NCBI RefSeq assembly: GCF_029223525.1
Contig: NZ_JARHTQ010000003.1
Coordinates: 372,001 to 436,000 of the forward strand
Source of the DNA: Streptantibioticus ferralitis
GTDB taxonomy: Bacteria; Actinomycetota; Actinomycetes; Streptomycetales; Streptomycetaceae
Direction: 5' to 3'
DNA: 64,000 nucleotides
The notes under the pieces were generated by a model, which ran no database searches, had not been told where the DNA came from, and worked only from the letters and a program-made list of their open reading frames with translations. The position numbers were made by a program, and so were the translations under genes. Shown here piece by piece: positions 22,951 to 31,024 of this stretch (position 1 is the first letter of the stretch; every line of letters begins with the position of its first letter).

Positions 22951-23847
22951 TTAGTCCTGCGCCCTCTTGTGGAAGCCTCGGATGCCGATGAAGCCGTAGA
23001 TGAGCGTGGCCGCGGCGATCGCCCCGATGCAGATCGGCAGCGGAATCGAGTGGGGTCCGCCCTTCGGCAGCAGCAGCCCTCGCATCGCCTCACTGACGTA
23101 CGTCAGCGGGTTGAGGGTGCACAGGATCTGGAACCACCGGATGTGGGACAGGCTGGCCCACGGGAACTGGGTGGCCCCGGTGAACATGATGGGGGTCAGC
23201 GTCATCGCGAAGACGATGCTGATGTGCCGTGCGGGCGCCAGGGTGCCCAGCATCAGGCCGACCGCGCCGCCCACGATGCCGCCGAGCGAGATGATGCCGA
23301 GGGTCGCGGGCATGGTGTCCAGCGGCCAGGAGACATGGTCGAGCAGTCCCAGACCGATCGGAATCATCACCAGCGAGCCGATCACTCCGCGCATCGCGCC
23401 GAAGATGATCTTCTCGATCGCCACCAGCATCACCGGGATCGGTGCCAGCAGGCGGTCCTCGATCTCCTTGGTGTAGGAGAAGTCGATGGCCAGCGGAAGC
23501 GCGGTGTTCTGCAGGCTGACCAGGAAGCTGTTGAGCGCGACCACACCGGGCAGCAGCACCTGCTGGAAGTTCGGGTTGGTGTAGCCGAGATTGCTCAGCA
23601 CCTTGCCGAAGACGAACAGGATGAAGAACGGCTCGACCAGCACCTGGCCGAGGAACGGCGCGATCTCCCGGCCGGTGACGAAGACGTCCCGCCACAGGAT
23701 GAAGTAGAACGTCCGCCAGCGGGTGGCCCGGCGGCGGTGCCGACCGCTGCGGGACTGCTGGGGCGCGACGGTGGTGGCGTCCGGATCCTCGGCGGGCAGC
23801 GCCAGCTCGGCCGTGGAATCGGACGTGGAGGTGGGTGCGGTGGTCAT
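22951..23847 (-). CDS. ABC-2 type transporter permease
   Basis: 298 residues. A cytoplasmic Arg-rich N-terminus (about residues 1-45) is followed by about six hydrophobic segments, as in DrrB-type permeases. Its ATG overlaps the stop of the upstream ATPase gene by four bases (TCAT at 23844-23847 on the plus strand), implying translational coupling. The two proteins should form a drug/polyketide exporter in the cytoplasmic membrane, most simply for export of and self-resistance to the polyene. Confidence 0.93.
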   Translation of the reverse strand: MTTAPTSTSDSTAELALPAEDPDATTVAPQQSRSGRHRRRATRWRTFYFILWRDVFVTGREIAPFLGQVLVEPFFILFVFGKVLSNLGYTNPNFQQVLLPGVVALNSFLVSLQNTALPLAIDFSYTKEIEDRLLAPIPVMLVAIEKIIFGAMRGVIGSLVMIPIGLGLLDHVSWPLDTMPATLGIISLGGIVGGAVGLMLGTLAPARHISIVFAMTLTPIMFTGATQFPWASLSHIRWFQILCTLNPLTYVSEAMRGLLLPKGGPHSIPLPICIGAIAAATLIYGFIGIRGFHKRAQD

Positions 23848-24893
23848 CGCATCTCCCTACCGGTCAACTCGACGAAGACGTCTTCCAGGGTCGAATTGCC
23901 GACGCTCATGTCCTTGATTTCGCAGCTTGCATCGGCCAGCGCCTTGATGACGGTGGGCAGGATCAGCGAGGAGGCGGCGTCGGAGTAGACCTTCAACCGC
24001 ACGTCCGCCGGCTTGGTTTCGTGGTGGAACTCGAATCCGTTCTCGCCGAACTCGGCGCCCGCGAGCGGATCCGGTTCCTCTTGGCGGACGATCTCGACAT
24101 TGGCTACCGAATCGATCCGCTTCAGTTCTTGGATAACGCCGTCCGCACCGGATTCCGGCGGTGCGATGGTGACGCTGACCGAGGTGTTGGAGAGCGTCTC
24201 CATCAGCGCCTGCGGAGTGTCCAGGGCCAGCAGTCGGCCGTGGTCGATGATTCCGACCCGGTCGCACAGTTTCTCGGCCTCGTCCATGTCGTGGGTGGTG
24301 ATGACCACCGTCACGCCGCGGTCGCTGAGATCGGCCACCCGCTCGCGGACGAAGAGCTGGGACTGCGGGTCGAGACCGGTGGCCGGTTCGTCGAGGAACA
24401 GCACTCGCGGCCGGTGCATCAGCGCGCGGGCGATCATGACGCGCTGCGCCTGGCCACCGGAGACCTCGTCGGAGCGGGCGTTGGCGTGATCGGTGAGGCC
24501 GACGAACTCCAGGCTCTCGTCGGCCAGTCGGTTGCGTTCGGCGCGCGGCAGGCCGTGGTATCCGGCGTGGAAGACCAGGTTCTGCCGAATGGTCAGGGAA
24601 CGGTCGAGGTTGTTGCGCTGTGGGACGACGGCGAACGACTGGCGCGCGACCGCGGGCTTGGCGACCACGTCGACGCCCTGTACGAACGCCTGACCGCCGG
24701 TCGGCGCCACCCGGGTGGTCAGGATGCCGATCGTGGTGGTCTTACCGGCTCCGTTCGGGCCGAGGAACCCGAAGACCTCACCGTGGTTGACGGTGAAGCT
24801 GAGGTTGTTCACGGCGGGGTGTTCACGGTCGGGGTATTTTTTGACCAGTCCGTCGACTAGGACGGCATAATCCAGCGGACGTGTTGTATTCAT
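23844..24893 (-). CDS. ABC transporter ATP-binding protein (DrrA-like)
   Basis: 349 residues. Walker A GPNGAGKT (45-52), signature SGGQ (145-148; the preceding residue is Val rather than Leu), Walker B VLFLDEP (164-170) and the switch His in TTHD are present. The roughly 120-residue C-terminal extension beyond the nucleotide-binding domain is typical of the DrrA/NodI exporters. First gene of the minus-strand unit ATPase-permease-acyltransferase, divergent from the rhamnose operon. Confidence 0.95.
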   Translation of the reverse strand: MNTTRPLDYAVLVDGLVKKYPDREHPAVNNLSFTVNHGEVFGFLGPNGAGKTTTIGILTTRVAPTGGQAFVQGVDVVAKPAVARQSFAVVPQRNNLDRSLTIRQNLVFHAGYHGLPRAERNRLADESLEFVGLTDHANARSDEVSGGQAQRVMIARALMHRPRVLFLDEPATGLDPQSQLFVRERVADLSDRGVTVVITTHDMDEAEKLCDRVGIIDHGRLLALDTPQALMETLSNTSVSVTIAPPESGADGVIQELKRIDSVANVEIVRQEEPDPLAGAEFGENGFEFHHETKPADVRLKVYSDAASSLILPTVIKALADASCEIKDMSVGNSTLEDVFVELTGREMR

Positions 24894-25143
24894 TGACCCT
24901 GCGAATCAAGCTGGACGCTATAACGGCAGCACCGGTGTTCTGCCGCGAGGGTCGCACGTGCGGCGGGCTGCGTCGTTGTGCGCCGACGGAATGGGGAGCA
25001 ATATGGTGCGTGCCATGTCTAGCACGCCCGACCACGGCCTGGACCTACCGGGCCGTAAACTTAGGGGTCGGCGGCACTGGCTAGGGGTGCTTAGGGGGAA
25101 ATCCCGGGTGCTGTTTCCTTGCATTACCTCGTAGCATCGCCGC
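24894..25143. promoter_or_regulatory. Divergent promoter region with TAGGGG repeats and a GGGAAATCCC palindrome
   Basis: 250 bases between the exporter and rhamnose operons. Three (C/T)TAGGGG elements start at 25061, 25081 and 25091, i.e. 20 and 10 bases apart, on the same helical face. The last overlaps GGGAAATCCC (25096-25105), the core of the site described for PAS-LuxR regulators of polyene clusters (PimM type). The same TAGGGG pair occurs in the 37.6 kb promoter region. Binding protein unknown; the LAL regulator at 34.3-37.2 kb is a candidate. Confidence 0.5.
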
Positions 25144-26184
25144 GTGACCGCGTCGAAGGATTCTTCGCAAAAATCATTGACGGCCGGGCAACCGCCGCAC
25201 GACGCGCCTCGCGATTTCGCGTCAGCCATATCGACAACACCGTCTTCCACCGCCGGACTCCGCTGGCTGGTGGTTGGCGCGGGCGGCACGCTGGGGCGCG
25301 AGGTGACCGCTCGGCTCGCCGTCCAGGGCGTCGACACCGTGGCGTTGGGCCGCGCCGAGCTGGACATCACCGATCGCCGCGCGGCCGAGGAGGCGGTGGC
25401 CGGGCACCGTCCGCAGGTCGTGGTCAACTGCGCCGCCTGGACCGCCGTCGATGACGCGGAGACCCATGAGGCCGCCGCCGCGCGGATCAACGCCGACGGC
25501 CCGCGCAACCTGGCCCGCGCCTGCGCCGCATCCGGGGCCCGGCTGCTTCAGGTCTCCACCGACTATGTCTTCGGCGGCGCGGCCACGGACTTCGGTACTC
25601 CGTACGGCGAGCTCGCCCCGCCCGTCCCGTACACCGCGTACGGGCGCACCAAACTCGCTGGTGAACGCGCCGCGTTGGCGGAACTCCCGCATGCCACGGC
25701 CGTCGTCCGGACGGCATGGCTGTACGGCCGGGCCGCCACCGGCACCGCGACCACCGGTTTCGTCGGCACCATGGCCCGGATCGCGGTGCACGAGGACCGG
25801 ACCGTCGATGTGGTCGACGACCAGCACGGCCAGCCCACCTGGGCGCCTGACCTAGCGGACCGGCTGATCGCGCTCGGCGGTCTGCCGGTGGACCGGGCCA
25901 CCGGCGTCTTCCACGCCACCGGCGGCGGGCGGACCACCTGGTACGCGTTGGCGCGCGAGGTCTTCCACCTGGTGGGCGCCGATCCCGAGCGGGTCCGGCG
26001 GATCGGCAGCGACCAACTGGTGCGCGCGGCGCGCCGCCCGTCGTGGAGCGTGCTCGGCCATGACGGGTGGGCGAGGGTCGGTCTGCCCCCCTTGCGGCAC
26101 TGGCGTACGGCACTCACCGAAGCGCTCGCGGACGCGTCCGGCCGGGCCGCGGACCCCAACCCCCCGGCAGCGGAGGCGCGTTGA
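25144..26184 (+). CDS. rmlD: dTDP-4-dehydrorhamnose reductase
   Basis: 346 residues from a GTG. NADPH-dependent reduction of dTDP-4-keto-L-rhamnose, the last step to dTDP-L-rhamnose. Seen: Rossmann motif VVGAGGTLG, DYVFGG, and the SDR YxxxK pair in YTAYGRTKLAGE. The first about 38 residues are not typical of the family and no clear ribosome site precedes the GTG, so the real start may be further in. It heads a tight operon: rmlC starts 3 bases after its stop, and all later junctions overlap or nearly overlap. Confidence 0.93.
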   Translation: MTASKDSSQKSLTAGQPPHDAPRDFASAISTTPSSTAGLRWLVVGAGGTLGREVTARLAVQGVDTVALGRAELDITDRRAAEEAVAGHRPQVVVNCAAWTAVDDAETHEAAAARINADGPRNLARACAASGARLLQVSTDYVFGGAATDFGTPYGELAPPVPYTAYGRTKLAGERAALAELPHATAVVRTAWLYGRAATGTATTGFVGTMARIAVHEDRTVDVVDDQHGQPTWAPDLADRLIALGGLPVDRATGVFHATGGGRTTWYALAREVFHLVGADPERVRRIGSDQLVRAARRPSWSVLGHDGWARVGLPPLRHWRTALTEALADASGRAADPNPPAAEAR

Positions 26185-26187
26185 ACC

Positions 26188-26820
26188 ATGAAACCCCTGT
26201 CCATAGATGGCGGCTGGGTCTATCAGCCGCGGCATTTCGACGATGATCGCGGCAGTTTCCTGGAGTGGTTCCAAGGCGACCGGTTCCTCGCGGAGACCGG
26301 CCGCCGCCTCCAACTCGCCCAGGCCAACTGCTCGATATCCCGCCGTGGCGTGCTACGCGGTGTGCACTACGCCGATGTGCCGCCCAGCCAGGCCAAGTAC
26401 GTGACCTGTGTGCGCGGGGCCGTCCGCGACGTGGTGGTCGACCTGCGCACCGGCTCACCGACGTTCGGCGAGTGGGAGGCGGTGGAGCTCAACGACCGCG
26501 ACCGCAACGCGGTGTTCCTGTCCGAGGGACTCGGCCACGCGTTCCAGGCACTGACCGACGACGCCACCGTCGTGTACCTGTGCTCGACCGGATACAGCCC
26601 GGGCCGTGAGCACGGCATCAACCCGCTCGACCCGGATCTGGGCATCGACTGGCTTGACGACATGGCGCCCGTACTGTCCGCCAAGGACGCCGCCGCCCCC
26701 GGCCTCGCGCAGGCCGAAGCGGCTGGTCTGCTGCCGTCCTACCAGGAGTGCCGGGCGTTCCTGCACTCCCTCGCGTCCGCCATCAGCGAGAGCACCGAGC
26801 CGATCGAGGAGACCCCGTGA
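26188..26820 (+). CDS. rmlC: dTDP-4-dehydrorhamnose 3,5-epimerase
   Basis: 210 residues. Cupin epimerase acting on dTDP-4-keto-6-deoxyglucose. Family landmarks are RGVLRGVHY (active-site His), DLRTGSPTFG, GLGHAFQAL and the C-terminal ST-GYSPGREHGINPLDP stretch. The stop TGA overlaps the GTG start of rmlA (GTGA at 26817-26820). Epimerisation at both C3 and C5 (RmlC) rather than one carbon is inferred from the adjacent rmlD. Confidence 0.93.
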   Translation: MKPLSIDGGWVYQPRHFDDDRGSFLEWFQGDRFLAETGRRLQLAQANCSISRRGVLRGVHYADVPPSQAKYVTCVRGAVRDVVVDLRTGSPTFGEWEAVELNDRDRNAVFLSEGLGHAFQALTDDATVVYLCSTGYSPGREHGINPLDPDLGIDWLDDMAPVLSAKDAAAPGLAQAEAAGLLPSYQECRAFLHSLASAISESTEPIEETP

Positions 26821-27884
26821 AGGCGCTCGTCCTGTCCGGGGGGTCCGGCACCCGCCTGCGTCCCCTGACCCACACCTCGGCGAAGCAACTCGTCCCGGTG
26901 GCCAACAAGCCCATCCTCTTCTACGTACTCGAAGGCATCGCCGAGGCGGGTGTCACCGAAGTGGGGATCATCGTGGGCGATACCGCGCCGGAGATCCGCG
27001 CCGCCGTCGGTGACGGTTCCGCCTTCGGTATCTCGGTCACCTACCTTCCGCAGGACCGGCCGCTCGGTCTGGCGCACGCGGTGCGCATCGCACGGGACTG
27101 GCTCGGCGACGATGACTTCGTCATGTACCTGGGTGACAACTTCCTGGTCGGCGGGATCGCCGACCAGTTGCGGGACTTCCGGGACACCGGCCCGGACGCG
27201 CAGATCATGCTGACCCGGGTCGGCGATCCCTCCGCCTTCGGCGTCGCCGAGTTGGACGACGAGGGGCGGGTCATCGGGCTGGAGGAGAAGCCGCGGTTCC
27301 CCAAGAGCGATCTGGCGCTGGTCGGGGTGTACTTCTTCACCCCCGCCATCCATGACGCCGTCAGCGCCATCAGGCCCTCCGCGCGCGGCGAGTTGGAGAT
27401 CACCGACGCCATCCAGTGGCTGATCGACCATGGCGCCCGGGTGCGCTCCTCGGTGGTCACCGGCTACTGGAAGGACACCGGGAACGCCACCGACATGCTG
27501 GAGGTCAACCGGTCCGTACTCGACCGGCTCGACCCGCGCTGCGACGGCACCGTGGACGAGGAGAGCGAACTCGTCGGCCGGGTCGTCGTCGAGCCCGGAG
27601 CCTCGGTGTCCCGGTCCCGGATCGTCGGGCCTGCGATCATCGGCCGCGGCAGCCGGGTCGAGGACTCCTACATCGGCCCGTTCACCTCGGTCGCCGACCA
27701 CTGCACCATCGCCGACAGTGAGATCGAGTACTCGATCGTGCTGACCGGGGCCACGATCGACGGCGTCCGCCGCATCGAGGCGTCCATGATCGGCCGCGAT
27801 GTGGCGGTCACGCCCGCCCCCCGTACCCCGCAAGCCCACCGCCTGATCCTCGGCGACCACAGCAAGGTGCAGATCCGTTCATGA
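26817..27884 (+). CDS. rmlA: Glucose-1-phosphate thymidylyltransferase
   Basis: 355 residues, the long form common in actinobacterial deoxysugar clusters, with a left-handed beta-helix tail (repeated I/V-G-x pattern after residue 250). The nucleotidyltransferase motif GGSGTRLRPLT is at the N-terminus, and the substrate-binding regions YLGDN and EEKP are present. It makes dTDP-glucose. The GTG at 26817 is chosen over an upstream ATG (26748) because conserved sequence starts exactly there and the gene then overlaps rmlC by four bases. Confidence 0.94.
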   Translation: MKALVLSGGSGTRLRPLTHTSAKQLVPVANKPILFYVLEGIAEAGVTEVGIIVGDTAPEIRAAVGDGSAFGISVTYLPQDRPLGLAHAVRIARDWLGDDDFVMYLGDNFLVGGIADQLRDFRDTGPDAQIMLTRVGDPSAFGVAELDDEGRVIGLEEKPRFPKSDLALVGVYFFTPAIHDAVSAIRPSARGELEITDAIQWLIDHGARVRSSVVTGYWKDTGNATDMLEVNRSVLDRLDPRCDGTVDEESELVGRVVVEPGASVSRSRIVGPAIIGRGSRVEDSYIGPFTSVADHCTIADSEIEYSIVLTGATIDGVRRIEASMIGRDVAVTPAPRTPQAHRLILGDHSKVQIRS

Positions 27885-28867
27885 AGATCCTGATCACCGG
27901 GGCAGCCGGCTTCATCGGCTCCCATCTCGTGCGTACGATCCTCGGTCCCGACCAGCCGCTCGGCGGCGATGTCCGGGTCACCGTCCTGGACAAGCTCACC
28001 TACGCGGGCCGCCTGGAGAACCTCGCGCCCGTCCAGGACGCACCCGGCTATGCGTTCGTGCACGGTGACATCACCGACGCGGCGCTGGTGGACCGACTGG
28101 TCGCGGAGCACGATGCGGTGATCCATCTGGCCGCCGAGTCCCATGTGGACCGTTCGATCGAGGCGGCGCAGGACTTCGTGAACACCAACGTCCTGGGCAC
28201 CAGTGTGCTGTTGGACGCCGCGCTGCGGCATGGCACCGCGCCGTTCGTGCATGTCTCCACCGACGAGGTGTACGGCTCGGTTCCGGTGGGATCGTCCACC
28301 GAGGACGATCTGCTGCGGCCCAACTCCCCGTACTCGGCGTCGAAGGCCTCCAGCGATCTGATCGCCCTCGCCTACCACCGCACCCATGGCCTCGATGTGC
28401 GGGTGACCCGCTGCTCCAACAACTACGGCCCCTACCAGTACCCGGAGAAGGTGATCCCGCTCTTCGTCACCCGTCTGCTGCGCGGCGAGAACGTTCCGCT
28501 GTACGGGGACGGCGGCAACGTCCGGGACTGGCTGCATGTCGACGACCACTGCAGAGGCCTGCTCGCGGTGCTGACCGGTGGCAGAGCCGGCGAGATATAC
28601 AACATCGGCGGCGGCACCGAGCTCACCAACAAGCGGCTGACCGCACTGCTGTTGGAGACGTGCGGGGCGGACTGGGACCGGGTGGACCTGGTCGCCGACC
28701 GCAAGGGGCACGACCGCCGCTACAGCGTCGACTGGACGAAGATCCGCGACGAGCTCGGCTACCGGCCGGTCCACGACTTCATGCTGGGGATCACCGAGAC
28801 CGTGGACTGGTACCGCAAGAACCACAAGGTGTGGACACCGTTGCGGCAGGGGCCGCAGACCACATGA
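27881..28867 (+). CDS. rmlB: dTDP-glucose 4,6-dehydratase
   Basis: 328 residues. NAD-dependent extended SDR giving dTDP-4-keto-6-deoxyglucose. Seen: GAAGFIGSH, AAESHVDRS, the catalytic STDEVYG and YSASKAS (YxxxK), and RCSNNYGPYQYPEK. The ATG overlaps the rmlA stop (ATGA) and its own stop overlaps the next ATG, so the whole operon is translationally coupled. Confidence 0.95.
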   Translation: MKILITGAAGFIGSHLVRTILGPDQPLGGDVRVTVLDKLTYAGRLENLAPVQDAPGYAFVHGDITDAALVDRLVAEHDAVIHLAAESHVDRSIEAAQDFVNTNVLGTSVLLDAALRHGTAPFVHVSTDEVYGSVPVGSSTEDDLLRPNSPYSASKASSDLIALAYHRTHGLDVRVTRCSNNYGPYQYPEKVIPLFVTRLLRGENVPLYGDGGNVRDWLHVDDHCRGLLAVLTGGRAGEIYNIGGGTELTNKRLTALLLETCGADWDRVDLVADRKGHDRRYSVDWTKIRDELGYRPVHDFMLGITETVDWYRKNHKVWTPLRQGPQTT

Positions 28868-29538
28868 CGGAAGAGACCACCCCCGACGACATCGGTCTGA
28901 TCAGGATCCTGCAACCGGCGACCCCGAGCAGTTTCCGACTGGTGTGCTTTCCGGGCTTCGTGAATTCCACCGCCTACTACCTGGCGTTGGCGGAACTGCT
29001 GTTGCCCACCGTGGAGGTGCTGGTCATCCAGTATCCCGGTGACTCGGGCGATCCGGACGACCGGTGCTTCGGCGATCTGCAACCCGTCGCGGACTGCGAG
29101 GAGTTGGCCGACCGGATCTTCGAGGCACTGGGGGACTGGACCGACCGCCGCATCGCGCTGTTCGGCCACCGTGATGGCGCCTACCTCGCCTACCGGGTGG
29201 CCGAACGGCTGGAACGGGAGACCACGGCACTGCTGATGACGCTGTTCGTCTCCGGCCGGAACGCCCCGGGCGTACACGCCCCACTCGGGCCGCCGACCCT
29301 CAGCTGCCGCATCGTCGCCCTCACCGGCAACCACGATCCCCGTACCACGCCCGCGGGGGTACGCGCCTGGCGGCGCTGTACCAGCGGGCGTTTCGACCTC
29401 GAAGTCCTGGCCGGGGCGACGCGCTACCTCACCACGAGCAAGCGCGAGATCGTCAATCTCGTCCATGACCAGCTCATGTCGAGCTCCATCGAGATCATCG
29501 AAAACGTTGCGAATGTCAAGACCATCCAAGCCGAGTAG
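28864..29538 (+). CDS. Type II thioesterase-like protein lacking catalytic Ser and His (pseudoenzyme candidate)
   Basis: 224 residues, alpha/beta-hydrolase of the GrsT/type II thioesterase family (CFPGFVNSTAYY opening, then the nucleophile elbow). The elbow reads GHRDG instead of GHSxG: the Ser codon is CGT, Arg, at 29170-29172. The family's C-terminal G-x-HFFL is replaced by GATRYL, so the catalytic His is missing too. The frame is fully intact and translationally coupled to rmlB, and codon use is normal, so it does not look like random decay. A structural or regulatory role, or binding without hydrolysis, is inferred. It lies 17 bases before the acyl-activating enzyme. Confidence 0.8.
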   Translation: MTEETTPDDIGLIRILQPATPSSFRLVCFPGFVNSTAYYLALAELLLPTVEVLVIQYPGDSGDPDDRCFGDLQPVADCEELADRIFEALGDWTDRRIALFGHRDGAYLAYRVAERLERETTALLMTLFVSGRNAPGVHAPLGPPTLSCRIVALTGNHDPRTTPAGVRAWRRCTSGRFDLEVLAGATRYLTTSKREIVNLVHDQLMSSSIEIIENVANVKTIQAE

Positions 29539-29555
29539 GACAAGGGAGCCTGCGA

Positions 29556-30959
29556 ATGACCGCGAAAATATTTGCAGTCGACTCGGTACAGACCCTCGAT
29601 GAATTCGAGCGGGACGCACTGCGCATCGCCGATGTGGTCCGCGACAGTGGGGTCGGCCTGGGCGACCGCGTCATGCTCAAGGCCGGGAACTCCGCCGCCT
29701 ATGTGAGCGTGCTGTTCGCGCTGATGCATGTCGGCGCCTCGATCGTCCTGGTCGACCAGCAGGAACATGTCGAGGAGACCCGGCGTATCGCACTGCGCAC
29801 CGGCGTCAAGATGACCTTCGTCGACGATGACGCGCCCATCGACGACGACGCGGACCCCGTCCACCTCTACCAGTTGCTGGTCGCCGCGGTCGATCGTCCC
29901 GTCACCGGCGAACGGCTGTCGTTCGAGAACTGGGGCGAACTGCCCGACGGCCTCATCATGTGGACCTCCGGCTCCACCGGCACGCCCAAGGGCGTCGTCA
30001 AGTCCGGCGCCAGGTTCCTGCGCAACCTGGAGCGCAACGCCGCACAGGTCGGCCATCGGGCCGATGACGTCCTGCTGCCGCTGCTGCCGTTCGCCCACCA
30101 GTACGGTCTGTCGATGGTGCTGATCGCCTGGCTCACCCGGTGCTCGCTGGTGATCGCCCCGTACCGGCGACTCGACCATGCGCTGCGGATGGCCGGGCAG
30201 ACCGGTACGACGGTGATCGACGCGACACCGTCCAGCTACCGCAGCATCCTCAACCTGGTGACCCGCAAGACCGCGCTCCGCGTCCACCTGGAGTCGGTCC
30301 GGATGTTCTGTGTCGGCGCCGCACCGCTGGACGCACCGCTCGTCGACCGCTACGTCGAGGAGTTCGGACTGCCGCTGCTGGACAGCTACGGCAGCACCGA
30401 GCTGGGCAACATCGCCTTCGCCACGTTGGACAACCCGGTCGCCACCGGGCGCCCCATGGACGGCATCCAGGTCAGGATCGTCGACGAGGACCGGCAGTCG
30501 GTGGCCGCCGGGGAGGCGGGCGAGATCGAGGTCGACACCCCGGACGCGCTGGAGGGCCATCTCGCCGAGGACGGCACGGTGGAATCCGCGCCGACCGGAT
30601 GGCAGCGCACCGGCGACCTCGGATACCTCGACGAGCACGGCAACCTGTTCGTCCTCGGGCGCAAGCTCGCCGTGCACCGCATGGGCTACACGCTCTATCC
30701 CGAGCTGATCGAGCGCAAGGTCGAGGCGGCGAACTGCCCGGTGAAGGTGGTGCCGTTGCCGGACGAGCGGCGCGGGGCGCAGTTGGTCTTCTTCGTGGAG
30801 GACGAGCAGCAGCGGGACGCGGCGCACTGGCGCGAGGTGCTGGGCGGACTGCTGCCCGCGTTCGAGCAGCCCAATCGGGTCGTCGTCCTCGATGCCTTTC
30901 CGCTCAACCGCAACGGGAAGCCGGACAAGCGCCGTCTGGAGGCTCTTGCTCAGGAGTAG
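29556..30959 (+). CDS. Acyl-activating (AMP-forming) ligase, probable starter-acid activator
   Basis: 467 residues, ANL superfamily. Motif A3 TSGSTGTPKG (137-146), A5 YGSTELGN, A7 GDLGYLDEHG, the hinge region LGRKLAVHRMG, and the A10 lysine in NRNGKPDKRR. Shorter than acetyl-CoA synthetases; the N-terminal subdomain is compact. Good ribosome site AAGGGAG. Last gene of the rhamnose operon. In arginine-primed polyene/polyol clusters a ligase activates 4-guanidinobutyrate or 4-aminobutyrate; given the amine oxidase next door this is the favoured role. Transfer to CoA or directly to a carrier protein cannot be told from sequence. Confidence 0.85.
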   Translation: MTAKIFAVDSVQTLDEFERDALRIADVVRDSGVGLGDRVMLKAGNSAAYVSVLFALMHVGASIVLVDQQEHVEETRRIALRTGVKMTFVDDDAPIDDDADPVHLYQLLVAAVDRPVTGERLSFENWGELPDGLIMWTSGSTGTPKGVVKSGARFLRNLERNAAQVGHRADDVLLPLLPFAHQYGLSMVLIAWLTRCSLVIAPYRRLDHALRMAGQTGTTVIDATPSSYRSILNLVTRKTALRVHLESVRMFCVGAAPLDAPLVDRYVEEFGLPLLDSYGSTELGNIAFATLDNPVATGRPMDGIQVRIVDEDRQSVAAGEAGEIEVDTPDALEGHLAEDGTVESAPTGWQRTGDLGYLDEHGNLFVLGRKLAVHRMGYTLYPELIERKVEAANCPVKVVPLPDERRGAQLVFFVEDEQQRDAAHWREVLGGLLPAFEQPNRVVVLDAFPLNRNGKPDKRRLEALAQE

Positions 30960-30966
30960 AGCGCGA

Positions 30967-31018
30967 CATCGAAGGAGGGGGGTTGGCGGCACCCGCCCCC
31001 CACCCCCCTCCTTCGATG
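30967..31018. terminator. Bidirectional terminator between convergent genes
   Basis: Perfect 16-base inverted repeat (30967-30982 and 31003-31018) with a further GGCGG/CCGCC stem inside the loop, placed exactly between the stop codons of the convergent ligase and amine oxidase genes. Confidence 0.9.
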
Positions 31019-31024
31019 CGTTGT

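Noticed and set aside
22060-23988. 642-codon plus-strand frame
   Set aside because: Opposite the acyltransferase and ABC permease genes, which have clear family motifs; the plus frame has none.
21982-29538. Macrolactam-type (VinK-like) beta-amino-acid starter system
   Set aside because: The acyltransferase is similar in kind, but the dipeptide ligase, aminopeptidase and beta-amino-acid genes of such systems are absent, and the amine oxidase/ureohydrolase set fits an arginine starter better.
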